From the NCBI GenBank assembly GCA_005880755.1, contig VBGV01000042.1:1-8182 (forward strand): a DNA stretch of 8,182 nucleotides, written 5' to 3'. Source of the stretch: Chloroflexota bacterium (GTDB lineage Bacteria; Chloroflexota; Dormibacteria; Dormibacterales; Dormibacteraceae). Shown here in pieces: positions 1 to 6,473 of the stretch (its first letter is position 1; every line of letters begins with the position of its first letter). Position numbers and translations under genes: made by a program. A model generated the notes under the pieces. It had not been told where the DNA came from and ran no database searches. It worked only from the letters and a program-made list of their open reading frames with translations.

Positions 1-4
1 GAGG
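1..4 (+). promoter_or_regulatory. Putative ribosome binding site GAGG for the 13-2196 gene
   Basis: GAGG ends eight bases before the TTG at 13, a normal Shine-Dalgarno spacing. It supports TTG at 13 as the start even though the frame stays open to the window edge. Confidence 0.45.
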
Positions 5-16
5 CCGGTCGATTGA
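1..16 (+). other. Possible 3' end of an upstream gene (stop TGA at 14-16)
   Basis: Reading frame 2 encodes Arg-Pro-Val-Asp followed by TGA at 14-16. That stop overlaps the TTG start of the next gene in a TTGA arrangement, the usual sign of two co-translated genes. If the next protein is an anti-sigma factor, the missing gene would be expected to encode an ECF sigma factor, but only four codons are visible, so this is inference from context. Confidence 0.3.
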
Positions 17-2196
17 GCGCCAACCACGACCCCGAGCTCGACGACGTCCTCCAGGACGCCGACCTTCGGCGCATCGTCGCCGTGCTCACCTCCGCTGAGA
101 CCCCGGAGCCTCCGCTCGACGACGCATACCGCACCGGCCTTCGCCGGCAGCTCATGCAGGAAGCCTGGGCGATGAGCGAGGGGCGCTACTCCTTGTGGCG
201 CCGGGCGTTCGGGCCGCGGGGATTCGCGTGGGCGGGCGCCGCCGCGGGCCTTGTGCTCATCGCTTCTGTCGTCGTATGGACCGCGCTGCAGCCGACCGGC
301 GGGTTCAACACGGTCGTCATCCAGAGTCCCGTCGATGGCAAGAGCAGCGTTTCCCTCCAGCAGCCGATCCTGGTGTCGTTCAACCAGCCGATGGACCACC
401 AGACCACGCAGGGCGCAACACAGATCACGCCCGCGACCACGGTGACGTACTCGTGGGATCAGAACAGCCGCACGCTGGCCGTCCAGCCCGCGAGCGGGAA
501 CCTCGCCCCGAACACCCAGTACCAGGTGACCATCGGTCCTGGCGCACGCACGCAGGCGGGCCAACCCCTGGCCACGCCTCAGACCATCACCTTCGTAACT
601 CAGCCACCGGCGCCGCCAACGCCGAGCCCGACCGCGCGCCCGACACCTTCCGCCAATGCGCTCGGCGAAAAGCAGCTGACCGGGCTGAACGGCGCGTCGT
701 CGCCTTCCCTTCAGTGGTCCGCCGATTCATCGTCGATCTACTACGTGGACGGCAAAGGCGCCCTGGTCGTGGTGCCCGCAAAAGGCGGCGCCGTCACCGT
801 GATCGCACCGGAGGGAGCCTCTGCGCCATCGCTCTCGCCGTCGGGCGATCGCCTCGCGTACATCCGCGGCGGCAAGATCGAGGTCTTGACCTTCGCTTCG
901 GGCAAGAGCGATGAGGTCAGCCCTACGCCGGCGCCCACGCTCGTCGGCTGGTCGAAGGACGGGCTCGTGTGGGCGGCCGTGGACGGGATCTACACCCAGG
1001 GTGCGAACGGCCCGAAACAGCTCGCCGCCCTTCCGACCACCGGCACGTCGGCGGTGCTGTCGATCGCTCCTGACGCGACGCACGTGATCTACCGTCAGGA
1101 CAAGAACCTGTTCCTCCTGAACGTCGCCAGCGCGAAGAGCACACAGCTGGGCCAGGCGGGCGCCGGGTTCATCGCCTGGTCACCAGGCGGCGCGTATCTC
1201 CTCTACTCGACCAACGACGCAACCGTCGTTGCCGACGCGGATGGGGTGACCCAGTCGACGATCCCGTCAGGCGAGGCCAGCTGGTCGACGCAGGACGCGA
1301 TCCTCGTGGGCGGTGACACGGCGCTCTATCAGGTGCGGTCCGACGGCACGGGCGGAACCCAGGTGTCCAGCGGCACCTACCACTCGCCGGTCTGGGCCCC
1401 CAACGGCTCGTCGTTCGCGTTCGTCCGCGGCAACGCGCTTTGGGTTGCCGTGGCGCCCGCCTTGCCGCCGGAGCCGACGCCAGTCGATGACGCAGGTCGC
1501 GCCGTGACCTCGTTCATGGATGCACGCTTGGCAGGGCACGCGAGCGAGGCGACCAGATTGCTCACCGACACCGGCAAGAAGGCGTATGGAGATGGCGGGC
1601 TGAACCTGCTGCTCACCGGCGAGCCGCGCTTCTCGCGCTACTACGTCCTCACACAGGAACTGGTGGCGACGCAACCGGACACAGTGCGGTTCGTCGTGCG
1701 CCTCGTGCTGACGCACGGCAAGATCGACGTGAGCAACTACGAGGAAACGTTGACCCTCGTGCGCGACTCGGGCAGCCGTGAATTCCGCGTCAACCAGGCG
1801 AGTGGCGGCCCTCGCCGCGAGCTCGGCAAGGGAGCCGAGGTGGTGAGCGTCGAGGTGGCACGGGACAGCATCAAGGTCACGTTTGACAGCGACCTCGACC
1901 CAGGAACGGTCTCCGATGGCGTGGTGCTGCTCGATTCGAAGGGCAAGCAGGTCGAGACCACCGCGACCTATGCGAACCGTGCCGTCACCTTGAGCGGCCT
2001 CGACTTGAAGGAGGGCGCGCAGTATCGGCTGGTGGTTCTCACGACGGTGCGTGACGTGCTCGGCCACAACGTGGCGGCGGAGTACGACCTCGACGTGGTC
2101 GGGCCATCGCTGAAGAAGCACGGCAACCACAAGGACGCCGGATCCACGTCGCCGTCTTCCTCGAGCCCAAGCCCGAGCGCGACCTCGGCCGCCTAG
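13..2196 (+). CDS. Membrane-anchored anti-sigma-like protein with Ig-like, beta-propeller and NTF2-like domains
   Basis: This 727-residue protein is not recognised as a named gene, but its architecture is readable. Residues 1-68 are charged and probably cytoplasmic, including LDDAYRTGLRRQLMQEA (35-51), which resembles the region before the membrane helix in some anti-sigma factors. No zinc-binding HxxxCxxC motif is present. Residues 71-92 form one transmembrane helix. Residues 101-196 look like an SbsA-type Ig-like domain, ending in TITFVT. A Pro/Thr linker (198-213) leads to about seven WD40/TolB-like blades (230-482), with repeated cores such as LQWSADSSSIYYV, IAWSPGGAYLLYS and PVWAPNGSSFAFV. 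Residues 492-597 resemble an NTF2-like fold, 607-696 form a second Ig-like domain, and the tail (710-727) is Ser/Pro-rich. The bulk should lie outside the membrane. The start is TTG, supported by GAGG upstream and a TTGA overlap with an earlier gene. Its stop overlaps the convergent Nudix gene. A role as surface sensor or sigma regulator is inference. Confidence 0.85.
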   Translation: MSANHDPELDDVLQDADLRRIVAVLTSAETPEPPLDDAYRTGLRRQLMQEAWAMSEGRYSLWRRAFGPRGFAWAGAAAGLVLIASVVVWTALQPTGGFNTVVIQSPVDGKSSVSLQQPILVSFNQPMDHQTTQGATQITPATTVTYSWDQNSRTLAVQPASGNLAPNTQYQVTIGPGARTQAGQPLATPQTITFVTQPPAPPTPSPTARPTPSANALGEKQLTGLNGASSPSLQWSADSSSIYYVDGKGALVVVPAKGGAVTVIAPEGASAPSLSPSGDRLAYIRGGKIEVLTFASGKSDEVSPTPAPTLVGWSKDGLVWAAVDGIYTQGANGPKQLAALPTTGTSAVLSIAPDATHVIYRQDKNLFLLNVASAKSTQLGQAGAGFIAWSPGGAYLLYSTNDATVVADADGVTQSTIPSGEASWSTQDAILVGGDTALYQVRSDGTGGTQVSSGTYHSPVWAPNGSSFAFVRGNALWVAVAPALPPEPTPVDDAGRAVTSFMDARLAGHASEATRLLTDTGKKAYGDGGLNLLLTGEPRFSRYYVLTQELVATQPDTVRFVVRLVLTHGKIDVSNYEETLTLVRDSGSREFRVNQASGGPRRELGKGAEVVSVEVARDSIKVTFDSDLDPGTVSDGVVLLDSKGKQVETTATYANRAVTLSGLDLKEGAQYRLVVLTTVRDVLGHNVAAEYDLDVVGPSLKKHGNHKDAGSTSPSSSSPSPSATSAA
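226..288 (+). other. Transmembrane segment of the 13-2196 protein
   Basis: Codons 72-92 encode a run rich in Ala, Val, Leu, Ile and Gly, preceded by basic residues (WRRAFGPRG). This places the N-terminus inside and the long C-terminal part outside by the positive-inside rule. The position after about 70 residues argues against a cleaved signal peptide. Confidence 0.8.
2193..2196. other. Convergent stop codons sharing CTAG
   Basis: The plus-strand gene ends with TAG at 2194-2196 and the minus-strand Nudix gene ends with TAG at 2195-2193. Both stops sit in the palindrome CTAG, so the convergent genes overlap by four bases and no intergenic terminator exists between them. Confidence 0.9.
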
Positions 2197-2699
2197 AGGA
2201 GATTCAGCGCGCGCGCCGCGCGGCAGAGCGCGGTGACCGAACCGGAGTGCACGATGTCGCCTTCGAGCGCCGAGTTCAACGCCTCGGCGAAGGGAAGTCG
2301 CAGGACCTCCATGTCCTGCTCGTAGGTCTCCGGGTTGCGCTTCGACTCGGTCAGGCTTTCGGCGAGGAAGAGATGCGCCCGACCGGTTAGAAAGGCCGCG
2401 CCGTGCACCACGCCCAGCGATCGATACCGCGCGGCGACCAGGCCGGTCTCCTCCGCGAGCTCACGGCGCGCGCATTCGAGCGGGTCCTCATCACCATCGA
2501 ACGTCCCCGCCGGGACCTCCCACGACGATGTCTCCCAGGCGTGGCGCCACTGGCGGACCAGCATCGTGTCGCCGTTGTCGAATAACGGAACGACGAAGGC
2601 GGAATCGGGATTGGCGACCACCGTGTAGAGCGCTTCGGCGCCATCCGGGAACCGGATCAGGTCGTCACGCAGCACGAAATGCCCGGATGCCCCGCGCAC
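2193..2699 (-). CDS. Nudix hydrolase, probable ADP-ribose/ADP-sugar pyrophosphatase
   Basis: A complete Nudix box is visible. Numbered from a GTG at 2699, the residues are G65, E71, R79-E80-L81, E83-E84, G86 and L87, which match the family signature for Mg-dependent cleavage of a nucleoside diphosphate linked to another group. The flanking regions, VVPLFDNGDTMLVRQWRHAW followed by SSWEVPAGTF, are typical of the ADP-ribose pyrophosphatase (NudF-like) branch rather than MutT. It is the last gene of the minus-strand operon, just after accC. The start is uncertain. The only canonical in-frame start between the accC stop and the conserved core is GTG at 2699 (168 residues), which lacks a good ribosome binding site. 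NudF-like homologs have more residues before this point, so a rare CTG at 2747 (184 residues) is an alternative. The frame is also open far upstream, but there it is only the accC shadow. Confidence 0.85.
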   Translation of the reverse strand: MRGASGHFVLRDDLIRFPDGAEALYTVVANPDSAFVVPLFDNGDTMLVRQWRHAWETSSWEVPAGTFDGDEDPLECARRELAEETGLVAARYRSLGVVHGAAFLTGRAHLFLAESLTESKRNPETYEQDMEVLRLPFAEALNSALEGDIVHSGSVTALCRAARALNLL

Positions 2700-2752
2700 G
2701 TTCGTGCCGGAGATCTCGAAGGGCCGGCCGCTTTTGGGATGCCTCAGCGGAG

Positions 2753-4207
2753 CTATCGGCGCACCATCGTGGCGACCGCGGCTGCCGCTGCGGCGACATG
2801 ACGCGGGTCGGGTCCATAGTCGAAAGGCGACTGGTCGGCGGCAAAAACTCTCGCCTGTTCGACGAGCTGTGGATGATCGTCGATGAATCGCGTGCTCAGG
2901 TTGCCCGCGCGGAAGTCGGCGTTGTCGAGGATCGCGCGGTGGTAGGGAATCGTCGTTGCCGGTCCGACCACCACGAATTCGCGCAAGGCGCGGCCCGCTC
3001 GCGCGATCGCCTCGGCGCGGTCGCTGCCGTGGACTATGAGCTTGGCGATGAGGGAGTCGTAGTTCGGCGGCACGTCCGAACCGGGCCCGAAGCCTGAATC
3101 GACGCGGACGCCCGGACCAGAAGGCGCGACCCAGCGCGAGATGCGCCGCGGGTTGGGGATGAACTTGCGCAGCGGGTCCTCGGCGTTGATGCGCATCTCG
3201 ATCGCGTGTCCATTCCATTCGACGTCGCGCTGCTTGAAGCCGAGCTCGAGGCCCGCGGCGACGCGGATCTGCTCCTTGACGAGGTCGATGCCGGTCACGG
3301 CCTCGGTGATCGGATGCTCCACCTGCAGCCGCGCATTGACCTCGAGGAAGTAGAAATGGCCGTCGGTGAAGATGAACTCGACCGTCCCCGCGTTGACGTA
3401 CCCGGCCGCCCGCGCCGCGCGGATCGCGGCGTCGCCCATGGCCGCACGGATCTTCGGGGTGAGGGCAGGCGATGGCGTCTCTTCCATGATCTTCTGGTGC
3501 CGGCGCTGGATCGAGCACTCGCGCTCGCCAAGGTGGACTGCGTTGCCGTGGCTGTCGCAGATCACCTGGATCTCGATGTGCCTCGGCTCACGCACGAAAC
3601 GCTCCAGGTACACGGTGGCGTCGCCGAACGCTGATCGGGCCGCCTGGCCGGTGCTCTCGATCGCCGAGGCAAGCTCCGCTTCCGATTCGACGACCTTCAT
3701 CCCTATGCCCCCACCGCCGCCTGCGGGCTTGAGCATCACCGGAAAGCCGATCTTGCGAGCCGCCTCCAGCGCAGTACCAGCGTCGACCGCGCCGCTCCCC
3801 GGCGTCACCGGCACGCCGTGCTTGGCTGCCAGCTGGCGCGCGGCAAGCTTGGAGCCGAGGGCGCGCATGGCCGACGCGGGCGGGCCGATGAACTTGATCC
3901 CGGCCGCATCGCAGGCTTCGGGAAACGCGGGCTTCTCCGCGAGGAACCCGTAACCCGGATGGATCGCGTCGGCGCCGCAGTCGTGAGCGACCTTGACGAT
4001 GCGATCGAGCTGGAGATAGGAGTCGGAGGCGGCGGCGCCGCCGATGTGATGCGCCTCGTCGGCGTATCGGACGTGGATGGCGCCGCGGTCCGCGTCCGAG
4101 TAAACGGCCGCGGTCGCGATGCCCAGCTCCCGGCACGCGCGCATGACGCGGATCGCGATCTCGCCCCGATTCGCGATCAGGACTTTGGCAAAGAGCTTTT
4201 TCTTCAA
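2753..4207 (-). CDS. accC: Biotin carboxylase subunit (pyruvate carboxylase subunit A / AccC type)
   Basis: This 484-residue ATP-grasp enzyme carboxylates biotin on a carrier protein with ATP and bicarbonate. In order: the N-terminal domain with VLIANRGEIAIRV (9-21) and HPGYGFLAE (83-91); the ATP-grasp core with K160 and a Gly-rich loop (163-170); QRRHQK (235-240) with K239; metal ligands E277 and E289; EVNARLQVEHP (289-299), containing catalytic E297 and R293; and RINAEDP (339-345). Length and order match AccC, and there is no carboxyltransferase or biotinyl domain. The start is TTG at 4207-4205, overlapping the pycB stop in TTGA. No earlier or nearby ATG is in frame, and coupling replaces a ribosome binding site. 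Its direct partner is the upstream carboxyltransferase, which carries its own biotinyl domain, so pyruvate carboxylase is likelier than acetyl-CoA carboxylase. The Gly-rich loop reads GGGGGIGM, where E. coli AccC has Arg in place of Ile. Confidence 0.95.
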   Translation of the reverse strand: MKKKLFAKVLIANRGEIAIRVMRACRELGIATAAVYSDADRGAIHVRYADEAHHIGGAAASDSYLQLDRIVKVAHDCGADAIHPGYGFLAEKPAFPEACDAAGIKFIGPPASAMRALGSKLAARQLAAKHGVPVTPGSGAVDAGTALEAARKIGFPVMLKPAGGGGGIGMKVVESEAELASAIESTGQAARSAFGDATVYLERFVREPRHIEIQVICDSHGNAVHLGERECSIQRRHQKIMEETPSPALTPKIRAAMGDAAIRAARAAGYVNAGTVEFIFTDGHFYFLEVNARLQVEHPITEAVTGIDLVKEQIRVAAGLELGFKQRDVEWNGHAIEMRINAEDPLRKFIPNPRRISRWVAPSGPGVRVDSGFGPGSDVPPNYDSLIAKLIVHGSDRAEAIARAGRALREFVVVGPATTIPYHRAILDNADFRAGNLSTRFIDDHPQLVEQARVFAADQSPFDYGPDPRHVAAAAAAVATMVRR

Positions 4208-6012
4208 CCGATCGCGAGCAGTGGCTGGTTCGGACTGACGACCTCGCCTTCCTTGACATAAACCGCAGCCACCTTGCCGGCGACCGTGGTCACGATGTCG
4301 TTCTGCATCTTCATCGCCTCGAGCACGGCAACCACATCACCGAGCTTGACTGTGTCGCCCGGCTTGACCGGCACCTTGACGATGAGCCCCTGCATGGGAG
4401 CAAGCACGGTGCCCTCGCCAATTTTGGGCGGAGCGGGCGCGGAGTTGGCACCCGAGGGCGCTCCACCCGGCGCCGCCGCCACCGAAAGCCCGGCGCCGCT
4501 CACGCGCACTTTGAAGATCTCCCCCTCGACCTCGACGTCGAACTCGGCCGACTGCGAGCCGGCGGCCACCGGCACCGGTTCTGGTGCAGGGGCCGGCGCG
4601 GCCGGAGGTGATGCCTCAGCCGGCTTCGATGCCGCCGCGGCCGGCTTCTCGCCGTCCTTTTGCCCAGGCTGCGGACCTCGCATGTACGCCGGCGCGAGAT
4701 GCGGAAACATGAGGTGGATCAGGACGGTGTCGTCGCTGGGGTCGAAGCCGAGCTTCTTGACCTGCTGCCGGGCGGCCTCAACCTGTGGCTCCAGCAGGTC
4801 GGCCGGGCGGATGGTGATGGGCTCTTCGCGGCCGAGCACCAATCGCCTCAGCTCGTGGTCGGCCGGGACCGGCGGCCTGCCGTACAGGCCCTGCAGGTAG
4901 TCCTTCAACTCCTGCGTGACCGTCGCATAGCGCTCGCCCCCGATCACGTTGTTGACGGCCTGGGTGGCGATCATCTGGCGGATCGGCGCGACCAGCGGCG
5001 GATATCCGAGGTCCTTGCGGACGCGGTTGGCTTCCTCGAGCACCTCACTCAGTCGATCCATGTTGTCGTGCGCGCCGAGCTGGTGGTGGATGTCCTCGAG
5101 CATGAAGCCGGGCATGCGGTAACGCAGGATGCTCGCGTCGACGCGGTCGGCCACCGGGCTCAGGTGCTCGATGTGGCGGCGCTTCAGCTCCTCGACGTCT
5201 TGCTGGACGTCCCACATCTTGTCGAGGTCGAGGCCGGTGTCGTACTCGCCGCCCTCCAGGGCGGCGACCACACTTTCCGCCGCCGGCTGCGAGGCACCCC
5301 AGGCGAGCGGAGAGATTGCCACGTCAAGGACCTCGGCGCCCGCCTCGACCGCGGCCATGTACGCCATCGGCGCCATGCCGCTGGAGCAGTGCGAATGGAC
5401 GTCGATCGGAATCTTCACCATGGCTTTGAGCGCGGTGACCAGCTCCCACGTGGCCTGGGGGCTGAGCAACCCGGAGGTGTCCTTGATCACGATCTCGTGG
5501 CAGCCCATGTTCACCAGGCCTTTGGCTAGCGAACCCCACAGCTCGAGGTTGTGCGCGGGCGAGATCGCGTAGCTGAGCGTTCCCTGCACTTTCTTTTTCG
5601 CTTTCAGCGCAGCCGCGATCGACGCTTCCATGTTGCGGAGGTCGTTGAGCGGGTCGAAGATCCGAAACACGTCGACTCCGGCGTTGGCGGCATGCTTGAT
5701 GAAGAGCTCGACAGCGTCATCGGCGAAGTTGCGCTTGGCGACGAGGTTTTGGCCACGGATCAAAGCCTGGATCGGTGTGTTCGGCGTCGCCTTGTTCAGC
5801 TTGCGGAGAAAGTCCCACGGGTCCTCGTGGATCAGGAGCTGCGTTTCAAATGTCGCGCCGCCAAACGCTTCCATGGCGGCGAAGCCGATGGAGTCCATCT
5901 TGGCCGCGATCGGGACGATCTCATCGGTGCGCAGGTATCCCCCAAGCAGGGACTGCTGCGCGTCGCGGAACGTCGTGTCGATCAGACGGACGCGGGCTCT
6001 CTTCTTCGCCAC
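4204..6012 (-). CDS. pycB: Pyruvate carboxylase subunit B: carboxyltransferase plus biotinyl domain (OadA-like)
   Basis: This 602-residue protein transfers CO2 from biotin to pyruvate (or the reverse from oxaloacetate). The HMGL-like TIM barrel starts at LIDTTFRDAQQS (10-21), where D12 is the expected metal ligand. It continues through FRIFDPLND (116-124), IKDTSGLL (176-183) with K177 at the position of the carbamylated lysine, and HSH (206-208), the metal-binding histidines. The post-barrel region has TQAVNNV (350-356), GERY (359-362) and LYGRPPVP (376-383). An Ala/Pro linker (446-487) leads to a C-terminal biotinyl domain (about 531-602) with EAMKM (565-569), where K568 is the biotin site. 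The start is GTG, one base overlapping the purE stop (TAGTG). With accC following, it forms a two-subunit pyruvate carboxylase. No membrane beta or gamma subunits of a sodium-pumping oxaloacetate decarboxylase are nearby, though that family shares this subunit and cannot be excluded by sequence alone. Confidence 0.93.
   Translation of the reverse strand: MAKKRARVRLIDTTFRDAQQSLLGGYLRTDEIVPIAAKMDSIGFAAMEAFGGATFETQLLIHEDPWDFLRKLNKATPNTPIQALIRGQNLVAKRNFADDAVELFIKHAANAGVDVFRIFDPLNDLRNMEASIAAALKAKKKVQGTLSYAISPAHNLELWGSLAKGLVNMGCHEIVIKDTSGLLSPQATWELVTALKAMVKIPIDVHSHCSSGMAPMAYMAAVEAGAEVLDVAISPLAWGASQPAAESVVAALEGGEYDTGLDLDKMWDVQQDVEELKRRHIEHLSPVADRVDASILRYRMPGFMLEDIHHQLGAHDNMDRLSEVLEEANRVRKDLGYPPLVAPIRQMIATQAVNNVIGGERYATVTQELKDYLQGLYGRPPVPADHELRRLVLGREEPITIRPADLLEPQVEAARQQVKKLGFDPSDDTVLIHLMFPHLAPAYMRGPQPGQKDGEKPAAAASKPAEASPPAAPAPAPEPVPVAAGSQSAEFDVEVEGEIFKVRVSGAGLSVAAAPGGAPSGANSAPAPPKIGEGTVLAPMQGLIVKVPVKPGDTVKLGDVVAVLEAMKMQNDIVTTVAGKVAAVYVKEGEVVSPNQPLLAIG
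4309..4311 (-). other. pycB: Biotin attachment codon (Lys568) of pycB
   Basis: AAG in the context Glu-Ala-Met-Lys-Met is the canonical biotinylation motif recognised by biotin protein ligase. Confidence 0.93.
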
Positions 6013-6473
6013 TACGCGCTGGCCAGCGCCGCGCGCTTTTCGCTGTGGCGCTGCTCGACGCCGCCATCCTGCAGGCCGATGATTCGCGCCGCGAGCCAGG
6101 CCGCGTTCTTGGCCCCGGCCTCGCCGATGGCGACGGTCGCGACCGGGATTCCCGCCGGCATCTGGACGATGGAATACAGCGAGTCGACGCCGCCAAGGTG
6201 CTGTGTCGGCACCGGCACGCCGATCACCGGCAGGTCAGTCCACGCCGCGACGACTCCAGGCAGGTGCGCCGCCCCACCGGCGGCCGCGATCACCACTTTC
6301 AAGCCGCGCGATCGAGCGCTCGTCGCCCACTCCATGACGCCTTTCGGATTCCGGTGCGCGGAGCAGACTTTGAGCTCGTGCGTCAATCCAAGGTCTTCGA
6401 GCACTTTGACGCACGACTCCATCAGCGGCAGGTCCGACTTGGAGCCGAGGATGACGCCGACGACTGGCTGCAC
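6012..6473 (-). CDS. purE: N5-carboxyaminoimidazole ribonucleotide mutase (PurE, class I)
   Basis: This 153-residue cytoplasmic enzyme converts N5-CAIR to CAIR in de novo purine synthesis. Signatures: GSKSD (10-14) for substrate phosphate binding, SAHR (38-41) with the catalytic H40, AGGAAHLPG (65-73), PVIGVPVP (82-89) and SIVQMPAGIPVATVAIG (101-117). SAHR and the overall pattern fit the bacterial class I enzyme, which normally depends on PurK for its substrate; no purK is in the window. A short charged tail (140-153) follows the core. The start is GTG at 6473, sharing one base with the purD stop (TAGTG), with AGGAGG seven bases upstream. It is the third of six genes seen in the operon. Confidence 0.96.
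   Translation of the reverse strand: MQPVVGVILGSKSDLPLMESCVKVLEDLGLTHELKVCSAHRNPKGVMEWATSARSRGLKVVIAAAGGAAHLPGVVAAWTDLPVIGVPVPTQHLGGVDSLYSIVQMPAGIPVATVAIGEAGAKNAAWLAARIIGLQDGGVEQRHSEKRAALASA

Noticed and set aside
1267..2130. 287-codon open frame antisense to the Ig/propeller gene
   Set aside because: It lies wholly within a better supported gene, its translation is rich in Arg/His/Val with no recognisable motif, and such antisense frames are expected in high-GC DNA.
2207..2224. GC-rich palindromic run that could be a terminator for the plus-strand gene
   Set aside because: CCGCGCGG and neighbours are self-complementary without a proper loop, no T-run follows, and the bases encode the conserved-frame Nudix C-terminus.
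2193..3518. A single 441-residue minus-strand protein with a long N-terminal extension on the Nudix domain
   Set aside because: Everything upstream of about 2750 is out of frame with, and inside, the well-conserved biotin carboxylase gene; the extension is Arg-rich shadow sequence.
2753..4207. PurK instead of biotin carboxylase, given its closeness to purE
   Set aside because: The length of 484 residues and the motifs QRRHQK, EVNARLQVEHP and RINAEDP are specific to biotin carboxylases.
4440..4680. Low-complexity Ala/Pro-coding stretch as a DNA repeat
   Set aside because: It encodes the flexible linkers flanking the predicted biotinyl region of pycB; there is no regular repeated unit at the DNA level.
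4660..5529. 289-codon plus-strand open frame opposite pycB
   Set aside because: The coding strand here is fixed by strong carboxyltransferase motifs; the opposite frame has no domain signature.
4204..6012. Sodium-pumping oxaloacetate decarboxylase alpha subunit
   Set aside because: The alpha subunit is homologous, but no beta or gamma membrane subunit genes are adjacent and a biotin carboxylase gene follows directly, which fits pyruvate carboxylase better.
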